This document shows, one piece after another, positions 17,924 to 30,961 of a DNA stretch of 64,000 bases. The position numbers were made by a program, and so were the translations under genes. The notes under the pieces are model-generated. The model was not told where the DNA came from and made no database searches. It saw only the letters and a program-made list of their open reading frames with translations. The first letter of the stretch is position 1; each line of letters opens with the position of its first letter. Origin of the DNA: Paracoccus marinus (lineage in GTDB: Bacteria > Pseudomonadota > Alphaproteobacteria > Rhodobacterales > Rhodobacteraceae); NCBI RefSeq assembly GCF_007018965.1, contig NZ_VJYZ01000005.1:186001-250000 (forward strand), written 5' to 3'.

Positions 17924-18629
17924 CCGCCGCCTCGTTCCGCGTCACGATCTGGTAGAGGTGGGTGAATGACGCCGCCGCCAGCACCGGGACGACGATGTTG
18001 AGGACCGGGACGGTCAGCAGCGCCGCGACCGCGATCCCCAGCAGCATCACCGCGCCGCGTTCGCGCCTGCGGATCTCGTGCGCGCGCGCGGTCGGGACGT
18101 GGCGGCGCCCGGCCATGGCGAAGAACTCGCGCCCCAGAAGCCAGCCGTTCGCAAGGTAGAATGCGATCGGCGCCAGCGGCCCGAGAAACGGCGACAGGAC
18201 CAAGAGCGCGACCGCGATCCCCAGCGCGGCGGCCACCACGGCGAGGGACTCGAGCAAACCGTCGAGAAAATCGGTCGAGCGGCCGCGCCTTTCGCGGTAG
18301 TGCGCGGCTTCGACCCGCGCCGCCACCCGCTCGGTGAACAGCCCGGCGAACCCGGCCGCGACCGGCGTCATCAGGAAGAACCCCATGACCGGGAACAGGG
18401 CAAGCGATCCCCAGGACAGCGCCGATCCGAGTTGGATCGCGCCGATCCAGGGCAGGGTGATGTGATCCGGGCCGAAAGCCGCAAGCGCCCAGAAGATCGC
18501 GGCCTGCGACAGCACGAACAGCAGGATCGTCAGGGCGACACCCAGCAGGACGACGCTGAAGATGCGCGGCCGAAGCAGGTCGCCGAGGCCGCGGATCAGC
18601 GCGACGGGAAAGGCGGCGAGCCCGGTCAT
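17904..18629 (-). CDS. EI24 domain (CysZ-like) membrane protein
   Basis: The 241-residue protein has several hydrophobic segments and the EI24/CysZ layout: N-terminal amphipathic stretch, long helices around 22-50 and 75-95, then a paired hairpin at 135-165 with PFLGPLAPIAFYLANGWLLGREFF. The basic stretch HEIRRRERGAVMLLG precedes the last hydrophobic region. CysZ carries sulfate in E. coli, but many alphaproteobacterial members sit outside cysteine operons, as here, and the transported ion is unknown. The ATG at 18629 overlaps the nitroreductase stop by four bases. Confidence 0.85.
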   Translation of the reverse strand: MTGLAAFPVALIRGLGDLLRPRIFSVVLLGVALTILLFVLSQAAIFWALAAFGPDHITLPWIGAIQLGSALSWGSLALFPVMGFFLMTPVAAGFAGLFTERVAARVEAAHYRERRGRSTDFLDGLLESLAVVAAALGIAVALLVLSPFLGPLAPIAFYLANGWLLGREFFAMAGRRHVPTARAHEIRRRERGAVMLLGIAVAALLTVPVLNIVVPVLAAASFTHLYQIVTRNEAAVRPPRG

Positions 18630-19189
18630 GGCAGGTAGGTCGAAATGGCGGCCACATCGGGGCGGGGGCGGTCGGGGACCGCGGTCTCGCCCCTTGTGCC
18701 GATATGGATCAGCCCGGCGACGCGCTCGTGCGCGGCCACACCGAGATGCGCCTGCGCGAAGGCCGCGTCGGTCGCCCGGCCGCTCAGCCACGATGCGCCC
18801 CAGCCGGCCGCGAGCGCCGCGTTCACCAGCGACAGGCACACCGCGCCGGCCGACAGGAACTGTTCCCATTCGGGCACCTTGGGATCGTCCACGGGCGCCG
18901 AGACGACGGCCACGATCACGGGCGAGGCAAAGGCGTCGCGCGCCTTTTGCACCGCCGCCTCGTCGCCGCCCGCAGCGGCCACGTAGTCCGCAAGCAGGGG
19001 TGCGAGGCGGTCGAGCGCCGCGCGTTCCAGCACCACCAGCCGCCACGGGGTCAGCTTGCCGTGGTCGGGAACCCGGGTCGCAAGCGTCAGCAGGTCGGCC
19101 AGCTCGGCGCGCGAGGGGGCGGGGCCGCGCAGCGTCTTTGGCGGGTGCGACCGCCGGCGGCGCAGGAAATCGCTGGCTTCGGTGGTCAT
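18626..19189 (-). CDS. Nitroreductase family protein
   Basis: The 187-residue flavoprotein shows the FMN-binding N-terminal pattern RRRSHPPKTLRGPAPSRAEL and the motif RVPDHGKLTPWRLVVLE of the YdjA/RutE-like subgroup, then a helical core with WGASWLSG. Such enzymes form FMN dimers and reduce nitro compounds or quinones with NAD(P)H; the substrate here is unknown. It is upstream of and overlaps the EI24 gene, so the two are co-transcribed. Confidence 0.88.
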   Translation of the reverse strand: MTTEASDFLRRRRSHPPKTLRGPAPSRAELADLLTLATRVPDHGKLTPWRLVVLERAALDRLAPLLADYVAAAGGDEAAVQKARDAFASPVIVAVVSAPVDDPKVPEWEQFLSAGAVCLSLVNAALAAGWGASWLSGRATDAAFAQAHLGVAAHERVAGLIHIGTRGETAVPDRPRPDVAAISTYLP

Positions 19190-19231
19190 GCGCGCCTCGG
19201 ATCAGGGGAATGGCGGGTCAGATAGGTAGCA

Positions 19232-19257
19232 GCCGGGCCGGGCGTCACCGGCCCGGC
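19232..19257 (-). terminator. Strong hairpin downstream of enolase
   Basis: A perfect 10-bp inverted repeat (19232-19241 and 19248-19257, 6-base loop) lies just after the enolase stop on the minus strand. The arms are entirely G and C. There is only a weak pyrimidine stretch after it, so it may slow or stop transcription between eno and the nitroreductase gene. Confidence 0.5.
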
Positions 19258-19272
19258 CCGGGTAGTGGGACT

Positions 19273-21308
<2,036 letters not shown>

Positions 21309-21377
21309 GGCGCCCTGCGCCCCGTCGTAGCCTGGTGCATCGCCGGGTCTCTCGTCTGGCCCATCGCCCCGCCCCGC

Positions 21378-22787
21378 TCAGGTGCCGCAGAAGGTGACCC
21401 GCACCTCTTCCCCCTCGCGGGGCGGTAGCGACAGGTCGGCCCATTCAGGCCGATCCTCGAACGGAAGCCTCAGCGCCTCGCCCAGGGCCGCGAAGGGCTC
21501 GAAGTCGCCGTGAACGCCCGCCTCGATCACCTGCTGGATACGGTGGTTGCGCGGGATCCGAACGGGGTTGACGCGCAGGGCGAGTGCACAGTCGGGGTCG
21601 CGCGCCTGCCAGTCGGCCCGCCACGCCTCGAACGGGGCGGGATCCGCGAACTCGGCCGCCGCGTCGCCCGTGGCGAGGCCGCGGAAGACGCGGGTGAAAT
21701 CGGCCTTTTGCGCGGCCATGAGGTCGAGCAGCCGCTCGACCAGGGCGCGGTCGCTCGGCTCCGGGGCCGCCAACCCCAGCTTTGCAGCAAAGCGGCGCAG
21801 CCAGGCGGCCTGGTAAAGCTCGGGGAAGCCGTGGACGATCTCGGTCGCTTCGGCGACAGCCGTCTGTTCGTCGCCCATGATCGGGATCAGGCAGCTTGCC
21901 AGCTGCGCGAGGTTCCAGACCGCCACGCGCGGCTGTTCCGACCAAGCATAGCGCCCGCCCCGGTCGATCGACGAAAACACCGTGTCGGGGTGGTAGGCGT
22001 CCATGAACGCGCAGGGGCCATAGTCGATCGTTTCCCCCGACACGGCCATGTTGTCGGTGTTCATGACGCCGTGGACGAACCCCAGCGCCATCCAGTGCGC
22101 CACCGTCTCGGCCTGCCGTGAGACGACCGCGCGCAGCATCCCCATCGCGTCGCCCGCGTCGGGGTAGTGGCGGGCGATGACGTGGTCGGTCAGCGCCTGC
22201 AGCCGTTCGTTGTCGCCCCGGATCGCGAAGAACTCGAACGTGCCGACGCGGATGTGGCTTGATGCGACGCGGGTCAGGACGGCGCCGGGAAGCGGGCTTT
22301 CCCGGACCACCTGCTCGCCCGTGGTGACGGCGGCCAGTGCCCGGGTCGTGGGGACGCCCGCCGCATGCATGAATTCGCTTACGAGGTATTCGCGCAGCAC
22401 CGGACCCAGCCACGCGCGCCCGTCGCCTCGGCGCGAAAACGGGGTGGGTCCCGATCCCTTCAGCTGGATGTCGAAGCGGGCGCCGTCGGGTGCCACGACC
22501 TCGCCCAGCAGCACGGCGCGGCCGTCGCCCAGCTGCGGCGAAAGCCCCCCGAACTGGTGCCCGGCATAGGCCTGCGCGATCGGATCGGCACCCGGCGGCA
22601 CCAGGTTCCCGGCGAGCGCCGCCACCCCTGCGGGGCTTTTCAGCCATTCCGGGTCCAGGCCCAGCCGCGTCGCCAGCTCGCCGTTGACGGCGATAGGGCC
22701 AGGATCTGCCACCGGGACGGGCGGGGTGCGGGCAAAGAAGCCCGCGCCGAGGCGAGCATAGCTGTTGTCGAATGTCGGTGCTGTCAT
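21378..22787 (-). CDS. selO: SelO/YdiU pseudokinase, protein adenylyltransferase
   Basis: SelO proteins bind ATP in a flipped orientation and transfer AMP to Ser, Thr or Tyr of proteins, linked to redox stress. The 469-residue protein shows [12 protein letters not shown], the family block [21 protein letters not shown] (cut here at its first residues), and the region [23 protein letters not shown] with the metal-binding Asn and Asp. The C-terminus ends FCGT, placing a Cys at the antepenultimate position, the site that is selenocysteine in animal SelO. It may share a transcript with the EEP gene. Confidence 0.93.
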   Translation of the reverse strand: MTAPTFDNSYARLGAGFFARTPPVPVADPGPIAVNGELATRLGLDPEWLKSPAGVAALAGNLVPPGADPIAQAYAGHQFGGLSPQLGDGRAVLLGEVVAPDGARFDIQLKGSGPTPFSRRGDGRAWLGPVLREYLVSEFMHAAGVPTTRALAAVTTGEQVVRESPLPGAVLTRVASSHIRVGTFEFFAIRGDNERLQALTDHVIARHYPDAGDAMGMLRAVVSRQAETVAHWMALGFVHGVMNTDNMAVSGETIDYGPCAFMDAYHPDTVFSSIDRGGRYAWSEQPRVAVWNLAQLASCLIPIMGDEQTAVAEATEIVHGFPELYQAAWLRRFAAKLGLAAPEPSDRALVERLLDLMAAQKADFTRVFRGLATGDAAAEFADPAPFEAWRADWQARDPDCALALRVNPVRIPRNHRIQQVIEAGVHGDFEPFAALGEALRLPFEDRPEWADLSLPPREGEEVRVTFCGT

Positions 22788-22838
22788 GAGACCTATCTGG
22801 GTTCGGCCATGCCGGATTTGAAGCCGGCGGCACGAAAT

Positions 22839-22862
22839 CGGCCCGCCGTCGCCGGCGGGCCG
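22839..22862 (-). terminator. Rho-independent terminator after the coiled-coil membrane protein gene
   Basis: A perfect 10-bp GC-rich inverted repeat (22839-22848 and 22853-22862, 4-base loop) lies 18 bases after the stop of the gene at 22880-23995. On the minus strand it is followed by ATTTCGT. The form is common for alphaproteobacterial terminators with short T-runs. Confidence 0.6.
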
Positions 22863-22879
22863 TCAAATGTGCGTCGGGA

Positions 22880-23995
22880 TCAGCGGTGGTAGCGCAGACC
22901 GCCCCACAGCTTGTTCTCGTCGCGGTGGCGGCCGCCGCGAACCGCGCCGATATAGGCCGCGGCACCGGCCACCAGCGACGACGCCGCCAGCAGGAACGCC
23001 GACAGGATCGCACCGCGCCGTGCAGTCTCGGCCGCGTCGATCGCCTGCTGGGCGACCTGCTGGGCCTTCGCCTCGGCTTCCTGGCGCAGGGTTTCGGCCC
23101 GCTGGCGGGCTTCTTCCAGCGTGCGCTCGGCCTCGGCCCGGATCTCGCGCGCCTGGGCGACGGCCGCATCGACGCGGGCGTTCACCTCGGCTTCGGTCAG
23201 GCCGGTCCGCGCGGCGGCGGCGCTGACGAGATACTGGCGGTCCGTCTCGCTGATCTCGCCGGTGCGGATCAGGGACATCAGGATGCCGCTGACCTCACGC
23301 CGCAGCGCCGCTTCCGAATAGCCGGCGGCCGGGGTGTTCTGCCGCAGCAGCCCGTCGGTCAGATAGTCGAGCGGGTTCGACGCAAGCCCCTCGGGCAGCG
23401 CATCGCCCAGCGTGCCTTCGGCCGCCTGGCCCACGCCCGCGGCCGCGCCGCCGACCGCCTGGCCCGCGCCCGACACGACGCCGCCCGCAAGCTGGCCCGC
23501 GCCCTGCGCGATGCCGCCCACGGCCGATCCGGCGGCATCGACCGCCGTACCCGCCGCCGATCCGACGGCCTTTGCGCCGCCGCCGATCGCGTTCGCGGCG
23601 ATGAAGCCCGTAAGGATCATCCCCAGCGCCCAGACGACGAGCCCGTGAATGCCGTCGCGGGCGGTGACTTCGTCACGGCTGGACGCATCGACGCGCTTGC
23701 GAAGCCGGCCCGCGATGTAGCCGCCCAGCATGTAGATCGCGACCATGGAGATCACGGTGAAAAGCGCCGTCAGCGCCAGACCCCAGCCGCTGACCATGTT
23801 GCCGTCCGGCTCGGCCGAGATCGCGCCCAGACCCAGCGCCGCGGCGAAGGTCGTCAGCACGATCGACGTGCCGGCGGCGATCGCCGCGCCGGCAAGGATC
23901 GCGCCCCAGTCGACGTAGCCGCGCCCGGCGTCGCCCGCAGCCGGCGCGCCCACGGAACCGGGCATGTTGCCGCCCTGTGTCGTCCCGCGCTCCAT
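22880..23995 (-). CDS. Membrane protein with a glycine/alanine-rich linker and long coiled coil
   Basis: The 371-residue protein has three N-terminal hydrophobic segments (about 30-50, 65-90 and 130-150), then a Gly/Ala/Val-rich stretch of repeated GxGxAxG pattern (about 150-195). A segment SEAALRREVSGILMSLIRTG follows, then a charged coiled coil (about 250-320, Ala/Glu/Gln heptads) and a final helix near 335-358. Similar proteins in Rhodobacterales are annotated PhnA-like, without known function. The ATG at 23995 shares its A with the stop of the 24-residue gene just upstream (TGATG), so translation is coupled; a TTG one codon earlier is less likely. Transcription probably starts at the EcfG-like promoter at 24124-24148. 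Confidence 0.75.
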   Translation of the reverse strand: MERGTTQGGNMPGSVGAPAAGDAGRGYVDWGAILAGAAIAAGTSIVLTTFAAALGLGAISAEPDGNMVSGWGLALTALFTVISMVAIYMLGGYIAGRLRKRVDASSRDEVTARDGIHGLVVWALGMILTGFIAANAIGGGAKAVGSAAGTAVDAAGSAVGGIAQGAGQLAGGVVSGAGQAVGGAAAGVGQAAEGTLGDALPEGLASNPLDYLTDGLLRQNTPAAGYSEAALRREVSGILMSLIRTGEISETDRQYLVSAAAARTGLTEAEVNARVDAAVAQAREIRAEAERTLEEARQRAETLRQEAEAKAQQVAQQAIDAAETARRGAILSAFLLAASSLVAGAAAYIGAVRGGRHRDENKLWGGLRYHR

Positions 23996-24069
23996 CAACG
24001 AAGCCCCAGCAGCGACAGGATGAAAAGAACGACGACGACGAGGCCGACGAGATAAATGATCGAGTTCAT
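23995..24069 (-). CDS. 24-residue single-pass membrane peptide
   Basis: A very short open frame begins at the ATG at 24069 with GGGGGACC upstream. It encodes MNSIIYLVGLVVVVLFILSL and ends LGLR: one membrane helix with a positive C-terminus. Its stop overlaps the ATG of the next gene by one base (TGATG). Tiny proteins of this type next to membrane or stress genes occur in Rhodobacterales and may be a structural or regulatory subunit. The strong codon-level hydrophobicity, the ribosome site and coupling support it being translated. It would be missed by normal length cut-offs. Confidence 0.6.
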   Translation of the reverse strand: MNSIIYLVGLVVVVLFILSLLGLR

Positions 24070-24123
24070 GAGATGGTCCCCCAGTGGTGGCGGCCCGTCG
24101 TTGCGACGCGGCCTTGCGCGATA

Positions 24124-24148
24124 AACGCCGCGAGGCGCGCGCAGTTCC
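24124..24148 (-). promoter_or_regulatory. EcfG-type general stress promoter (GGAAC-N16-CGTT)
   Basis: On the minus strand GGAAC (24148-24144) is followed after exactly 16 bases by CGTT (24127-24124). This matches the consensus for the alphaproteobacterial general stress sigma factor EcfG. It lies about 55 bases before the ATG of the 24-residue membrane peptide, in the direction of that gene and its partner. The sequence match is exact; whether this organism has the PhyR-NepR-EcfG system cannot be seen here. Confidence 0.55.
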
Positions 24149-24187
24149 GGGGCGACCGCGATCCTACCACGCTCAATCAAATGATAA

Positions 24188-26490
<2,303 letters not shown>

Positions 26491-26529
26491 CGGCGGCCGA
26501 CGCGCAGGCGACCCGCGGAACGTGGCGGA

Positions 26530-27492
26530 TCAGGTCCGTTCGCCGCTGGCCTTGCGGATCGCGCGGCGGCGCTGGCGCACCTCGCGCAGGTGCGACATGT
26601 GCGCGGCGCCCGGTCCGGGCGGCGGCAGGTCCAGCACCGCGCGGCGCAGGACCGCAATCCCTTCCTCGGACGATTTCGGAAGCGTCGCGGCGGGGATCGG
26701 CTTGCCGACCGTGATCCGGTAGGTGTGTCCGGCCTTGTTCAGCACCTCGTTGAACAGCGTCACGTCGCGCAGCGTCGGGTGGATCGCGTCGAGCAGGTAG
26801 AACAGCGCCGAGTTCCGGGCCCGGATGTGCAGCGGGATCACGGGCGCGTCGAACTTGCGCGCGATCATCACCGCGCTGGCCATCCACGGCCGCTCGTGCA
26901 GCGTCATCCCGTGGCGCTTGGCCAGACGGCCGGACGGAAAGATCAGCCCGATCCGGCCCTGACCCAGCGCGGCGCGGGTGTAATCCATCGTCGCCTTGGT
27001 CTTGGCGTGGCTGCGCTTTTCCATCCGCCACTCGACCGGGGCGATCAGCTCGTCGGTCTGCGGCAGCACCCGGATCATGTCGTGGTTGGCGTAGATGAAC
27101 AGATCGTCGCGCACCGCCGACACGACCGCATGCAGCACGATGCCGTCGGCGATCCCGGTCGGATGGTTCGACACGATCAGCGCAGGGCCGGTCGCCGGTA
27201 TGTTTTCCAACCCGTCGATTCGCAGGTCGCGCACGATCAGCGCCGAGATGCGGCGCATGATCTCTTCGGCGGGAAGGTCGCGGAACTCGGTCGCAAGCTC
27301 CATCGTGCGCGGATAGCGCAGCAGCCGCATCATCGCCCATTTCGCGAGCGTGTGATGGGGCTGACCCGAAAACAGCCACGGCGCACGCTCCTCGATCAGG
27401 GGATCGAGGCGCTGTTCCATGTCCAGCCGGGCGGCCAGCCGCGACGGCTGGCCTGCGGGCACGTGATGGTCCTGAGGCGATCGCTTCATCAT
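26530..27492 (-). CDS. Lysophospholipid/1-acylglycerol-3-phosphate acyltransferase family protein
   Basis: The 320-residue protein contains a PlsC-type core: block I VSNHPTGIADG (His and Asp separated by five residues rather than the usual four), block II FIYANHDM, block III LIFPSGRLAK, and block IV PVIPLHIRARNS. It probably acylates a lysolipid or related acceptor at the inner face of the membrane. The ATG at 27492 is used (MMKRSPQ); a second ATG is the next codon. It is downstream of pepN on the same strand, 44 bases away, so they could be co-transcribed. Confidence 0.82.
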   Translation of the reverse strand: MMKRSPQDHHVPAGQPSRLAARLDMEQRLDPLIEERAPWLFSGQPHHTLAKWAMMRLLRYPRTMELATEFRDLPAEEIMRRISALIVRDLRIDGLENIPATGPALIVSNHPTGIADGIVLHAVVSAVRDDLFIYANHDMIRVLPQTDELIAPVEWRMEKRSHAKTKATMDYTRAALGQGRIGLIFPSGRLAKRHGMTLHERPWMASAVMIARKFDAPVIPLHIRARNSALFYLLDAIHPTLRDVTLFNEVLNKAGHTYRITVGKPIPAATLPKSSEEGIAVLRRAVLDLPPPGPGAAHMSHLREVRQRRRAIRKASGERT

Positions 27493-27536
27493 GTTCCGGC
27501 GAGTATTGCCGCGCGCAGGCGCGCCTGCAAGGATCG

Positions 27537-30107
27537 TCAGCCCCCCGCCGCCAACAGGCGGGTGACCATCTCGGATGTGTTGCGCGACAGCCGCGGCAGG
27601 TCGGCGATCCGCTGCAGCGCCGTCCGCGCGTGGCCGCGCCGGGCGTCGTCGTAGCGGGTCCACGTCTCGAACGCTGACACCATTCGGGCGGTCGTCTGCG
27701 GGTTGACCGGGTCAAGCCGGATCAGCCAGTCCGCGACGAAATCGTAGCCCGAACCGTCGGCCGCGTGGAACGCGGCGTGGTTCGCGGTCAGTCCGGCGAT
27801 CAGCGAGCGGAAGCGGTTGGGGTTCTTCCAGTCGAAGTCGGGCCGGTCCGACAGCGCCCGCGCCACCGCGACCGCGCGGGCGGGTGCGGCAGCCATCGGC
27901 TGGACCGCGAAGAACTTGTCCATGACGAGGCGGTTGTCCGCGAACCGCGCCTCCATCTGCGCCAGAGCCTCCGCCCCCCGGTCCACCCGCACCAGCGCGG
28001 CGAGCGCGCCCATCCGTTCGGTCATGTTGCCGGCCTGATCCCACAACGCTTGGGCGCGGTCGCCGCCGTCGAGCCGGGTGAGCAGCGACAGCGCCTCGAG
28101 CCGCAGCGCGCGGCGCCCCGACGGGCCCGCGTCGGGCGAGTAGGGTCCGGGTTCGTCCATCGCGGCGTAGATGTCGGCCAGCGCCGCCTCGTGCGCGCGG
28201 GCAAGGTCGGATGCGAGGCTTTCGCGCGCGGCGTGGATCGCATCGGGGTCGGGGACGATGCCGCGGTCGTGCAGCCGGGTCGCGATCTCGTCCTCGGGTG
28301 GCAGGCGCAGGACCAGCGCGGCAAAGGCAGGATCGGCGCCCGCGTCGGCCAAGAACCCGCCGATCGCGCCGATATAGGCCGTGCCCGCGTCCGCGTCGCC
28401 GCCCGTGCGGGCCATCAGCGCATCCAGCGCAAGGCCGCGCCCGGCTTCCCAGCGGGCGAAGGGGTCGGTGTCGTGCGCCAGAAGCGTCGCGCGCGCGGTC
28501 TCGTCCAGGTCATGGCGCAGCACGACGGGGGCGGAAAACCCGCGCAGCGCCGACACGACCGGGCGCGCGCCCAAGCCCTCGAACTGCCAGGTTCCGGTGG
28601 GTGCGTCGAGTTCCAGCACCTCGGTCGGGCGCTGTTCGCAGCCGTTCGGGCCGATCAGGCCGATCGCCACCGGGATCACCCGCGCGGGCTTGTCGGGCTG
28701 GCCCGGGGTCGCCCTGGTGTCCTGCGACAGGGTGATCGTCAGCGTGCCGCCCGCCTCGGTTTCGTCCCAGGCCTCGCGCAGCGTCACCTCGGGCGTGCCG
28801 GCGTCTGTGTACCAGCGGGCGAACTGGGTCAGGTCGCGCCCCGTGGCGTCCTCGAACACCTTCAGCCAGTCCTCGATCGTGCAGGCCTGCCCGTCGTGGC
28901 GGTCGAAATACAGGTCCAGCGCCGCGCGGTAATTGCCGTCGCCGACCAGGCGCTTCAGCATCCCGATCACCTCGGCGCCCTTTTCGTAAACGGTCGCGGT
29001 GTAGAAGTTGTTGATTTCCTCATACCGGTCGGGGCGCGGCGGATGGGCCAGCGGGCCCGCATCCTCGCGGAACTGCCGCGCGCGCAGCGTCACCACGTCC
29101 TCGATCCGCTGCACCGCGGCCGAGCGCATGTCGGACGTGAACTGCTGGTCGCGGAACACCGTCAGCCCCTCCTTAAGGCACAGCTGGAACCAGTCGCGGC
29201 AGGTGATCCGGTTGCCGGTCCAGTTGTGGAAGTATTCGTGCGCGATCACCGCCTCGATCCGCTCGTAGTCGGTGTCGGTCGCCGTGTCGGGCGAGGCGAG
29301 GACCAGCTTGGAGTTGAAGATGTTCAGCCCCTTGTTCTCCATCGCGCCCATGTTGAAGTCGTCCACCGCGACGATGTTGAACACGTCCAAGTCGTATTCG
29401 CGGCCATAGACGCGCTCGTCCCACAGCATCGACTTCTTCAGCGCCTCCATCGCGAAGCCCGCGCGCGGCAGGTCGCCCGGGCGGACCCAGACGTTCAGCG
29501 CGACGTCCCGGCCGGTCATCGTGGTGAAGCGGTCGGGCAACGCCTCGAGCTCGCCCGCGACCAGCGCGAACAGATAGGCGGGCTTCGGCCAGGGGTCGTG
29601 CCATTCGGCAAGCCCGGGCTCAACCGCTACGGGGTTGCCGTTCGACAGCAGCACCGGCATCGAGGACGCAATCTGGACGCGGAACGGCGCCATCACGTCG
29701 GGCCGGTCGGGATACCAGGTGATGTGGCGGAACCCCTCGGCCTCGCACTGGGTGCAGAAGATGCCCCCGGACAGATACAGCCCCTCAAGCGCGGTGTTCC
29801 GCTCGGGGTCGATCTCGACGACTGTGGACAGGGTGAAGGGGCCTTCGGGCAGGGCGGCGGCGGAAATCGTCAGCGTCTCGTCGCTCATGTGCAGCATCGC
29901 GGGATCGGGTTCTGCCCCGTCTATCCGCAGCGACAGGGTCCGCAGCCCGGCCCCGTCCAGCACCAGATCGGCGCCGGGGACGAGGGCGCGGAAGTCCAGT
30001 TCCGCCTCGACCCGCGTCGCGACCGGGGCAAGGTCGAACCGCAGCCGCGTCTCGGTCAGCGCGAACGGAAAGGGCTGGTAGTTGGCCAGTAGGCGGGTTG
30101 TTGCCAT
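27537..30107 (-). CDS. pepN: Aminopeptidase N (M1 family)
   Basis: The 856-residue cytoplasmic zinc aminopeptidase has the exopeptidase signature GAMEN at 254-258 and the zinc motif HEYFHNWTGNR starting at 290, with the second Glu 18 residues on (CLKEGLTV). DUF3458-type domains follow, as in E. coli PepN, with similar total length. The start at 30107 (MATTRLLANYQPF) matches family N-termini; the much longer open frame continuing to about 30911 is antisense to the neighbouring Thr-rich gene and is not coding. It acts in general peptide turnover. Confidence 0.96.
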   Translation of the reverse strand: MATTRLLANYQPFPFALTETRLRFDLAPVATRVEAELDFRALVPGADLVLDGAGLRTLSLRIDGAEPDPAMLHMSDETLTISAAALPEGPFTLSTVVEIDPERNTALEGLYLSGGIFCTQCEAEGFRHITWYPDRPDVMAPFRVQIASSMPVLLSNGNPVAVEPGLAEWHDPWPKPAYLFALVAGELEALPDRFTTMTGRDVALNVWVRPGDLPRAGFAMEALKKSMLWDERVYGREYDLDVFNIVAVDDFNMGAMENKGLNIFNSKLVLASPDTATDTDYERIEAVIAHEYFHNWTGNRITCRDWFQLCLKEGLTVFRDQQFTSDMRSAAVQRIEDVVTLRARQFREDAGPLAHPPRPDRYEEINNFYTATVYEKGAEVIGMLKRLVGDGNYRAALDLYFDRHDGQACTIEDWLKVFEDATGRDLTQFARWYTDAGTPEVTLREAWDETEAGGTLTITLSQDTRATPGQPDKPARVIPVAIGLIGPNGCEQRPTEVLELDAPTGTWQFEGLGARPVVSALRGFSAPVVLRHDLDETARATLLAHDTDPFARWEAGRGLALDALMARTGGDADAGTAYIGAIGGFLADAGADPAFAALVLRLPPEDEIATRLHDRGIVPDPDAIHAARESLASDLARAHEAALADIYAAMDEPGPYSPDAGPSGRRALRLEALSLLTRLDGGDRAQALWDQAGNMTERMGALAALVRVDRGAEALAQMEARFADNRLVMDKFFAVQPMAAAPARAVAVARALSDRPDFDWKNPNRFRSLIAGLTANHAAFHAADGSGYDFVADWLIRLDPVNPQTTARMVSAFETWTRYDDARRGHARTALQRIADLPRLSRNTSEMVTRLLAAGG

Positions 30108-30140
30108 TGCATTCACACCGGAAAAAATTGTTGCAGACGC

Positions 30141-30165
30141 GGAACTTGTCTTCCGAGCAAGTGTT
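30141..30165 (+). promoter_or_regulatory. EcfG-like promoter candidate of the Thr-rich protein gene
   Basis: GGAAC at 30141-30145, then 16 bases, then TGTT at 30162-30165. It differs from the EcfG consensus GGAAC-N16-CGTT by one base in the -10. It is oriented toward the gene at 30270, about 105 bases before its ATG. Confidence 0.35.
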
Positions 30166-30269
30166 AAGCGCAGGATAGCCGGGTCGCAAGCCGGTGCCCG
30201 GTCGTCCGCGTCCACGCACCATCCTGTCGACCTCAGGCACATCGCAAATACATTTCGAGGAGAGCTGTC

Positions 30270-30761
30270 ATGGCCAACTATGATCCGAACGATCCGCGTC
30301 GCACCGATGCCACCGACCCGCACCGCCCGGTCGATCCGAGCGGCCGCAACACCGTCGTGACCGAAACCTATGTTGAGCCGGTCGAAAAGAAAGCCTCGCC
30401 GCTGCCGCTGATCATCGGCATCCTGCTGGCCCTCGCGCTGGCTTGGTGGCTGCTGTCGCGCTTCATGGGCGACGACGAAGTCGTCGTGACCGAACCGGCC
30501 GAGACGACCACCTCGTCCACTGGCACCGCGACCACCGGCACCGACGCGACGACTACCACGACCGCGCCGGCGACCGACACCACGTCGACCACCACCACGG
30601 ACACGGCGACCACGCCGGCGACCGATACGGCGACCCCGCCCGTGACCGACACGGCCCCGGCGACCACCCCGGCGACCACGACCCCGCCGGCGACCGACGC
30701 CCCGGCGACCGGCACGGATACCTCGACCACGACCGTTCCCGTCGCGCCCGCCACCAACTGA
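30270..30761 (+). CDS. Membrane-anchored protein with a Thr/Ala/Pro-rich low-complexity tail
   Basis: The 163-residue protein has a short polar N-terminus, one transmembrane helix (about 44-65, PLPLIIGILLALALAWWLL) and a tail of about 95 residues composed almost entirely of Thr, Ala, Asp and Pro. The tail has many TTT, PATD and DTAT units. The tail would lie in the periplasm and be extended and possibly glycosylated; no family is recognised. Ribosome site CGAGGAGAG precedes the ATG. It is divergent from pepN and closed by a strong terminator at 30802-30829. The codon choices (ACC, ACG, GCG) vary, arguing for selection on protein composition rather than simple DNA repetition. Confidence 0.7.
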   Translation: MANYDPNDPRRTDATDPHRPVDPSGRNTVVTETYVEPVEKKASPLPLIIGILLALALAWWLLSRFMGDDEVVVTEPAETTTSSTGTATTGTDATTTTTAPATDTTSTTTTDTATTPATDTATPPVTDTAPATTPATTTPPATDAPATGTDTSTTTVPVAPATN

Positions 30762-30801
30762 TCGGCGGACCGACCCCACGGGGTGACGGACTGAACAACG
30801 A

Positions 30802-30829
30802 CCGCAGCGCCCCCGGCGCTGCGGTTTTT
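30802..30829 (+). terminator. Rho-independent terminator
   Basis: A perfect 10-bp stem (30802-30811 with 30815-30824, 3-base loop) is followed directly by five T residues. It lies 41 bases after the Thr-rich gene and isolates it from pntA. It is the clearest intrinsic terminator in the window. Confidence 0.85.
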
Positions 30830-30904
30830 CGTTGTCGGCCCGGAACATCCGGCAACGCAGCGTCGCATGGCCGCGCGTTGCCGGTTGCGGACCGGGGCGC
30901 TTGT

Positions 30905-30937
30905 GCAACATTGTTGCGCTGAATACAGATCGTCTGT
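30905..30937 (+). promoter_or_regulatory. Two adjacent palindromes upstream of pntA
   Basis: GCAACATTGTTGC (30905-30917, 5-bp arms) and ACAGATCGTCTGT (30925-30937, 5-bp arms) lie 25 to 57 bases before the pntA start. A weak promoter could overlap them: TTGTGC at 30902-30907 and TACAGA at 30924-30929 are separated by about 16 bases. They may be operators, but the regulator is unknown. Confidence 0.35.
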
Positions 30938-30961
30938 GTTTAAAAGGCGGAGGGAATACCG

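Noticed and set aside
30480..30760. Repeated ACC/ACG/GCG tract considered as a CRISPR or satellite repeat
   Set aside because: The units are short, irregular and in frame with a Thr/Ala/Pro-rich tail; there are no regular spacers.
30108..30911. N-terminal extension of PepN of about 270 codons
   Set aside because: It reads antisense through the Thr-rich gene, giving a Gly/Arg-rich chain, and crosses a strong terminator. PepN family starts agree with the ATG at 30107.
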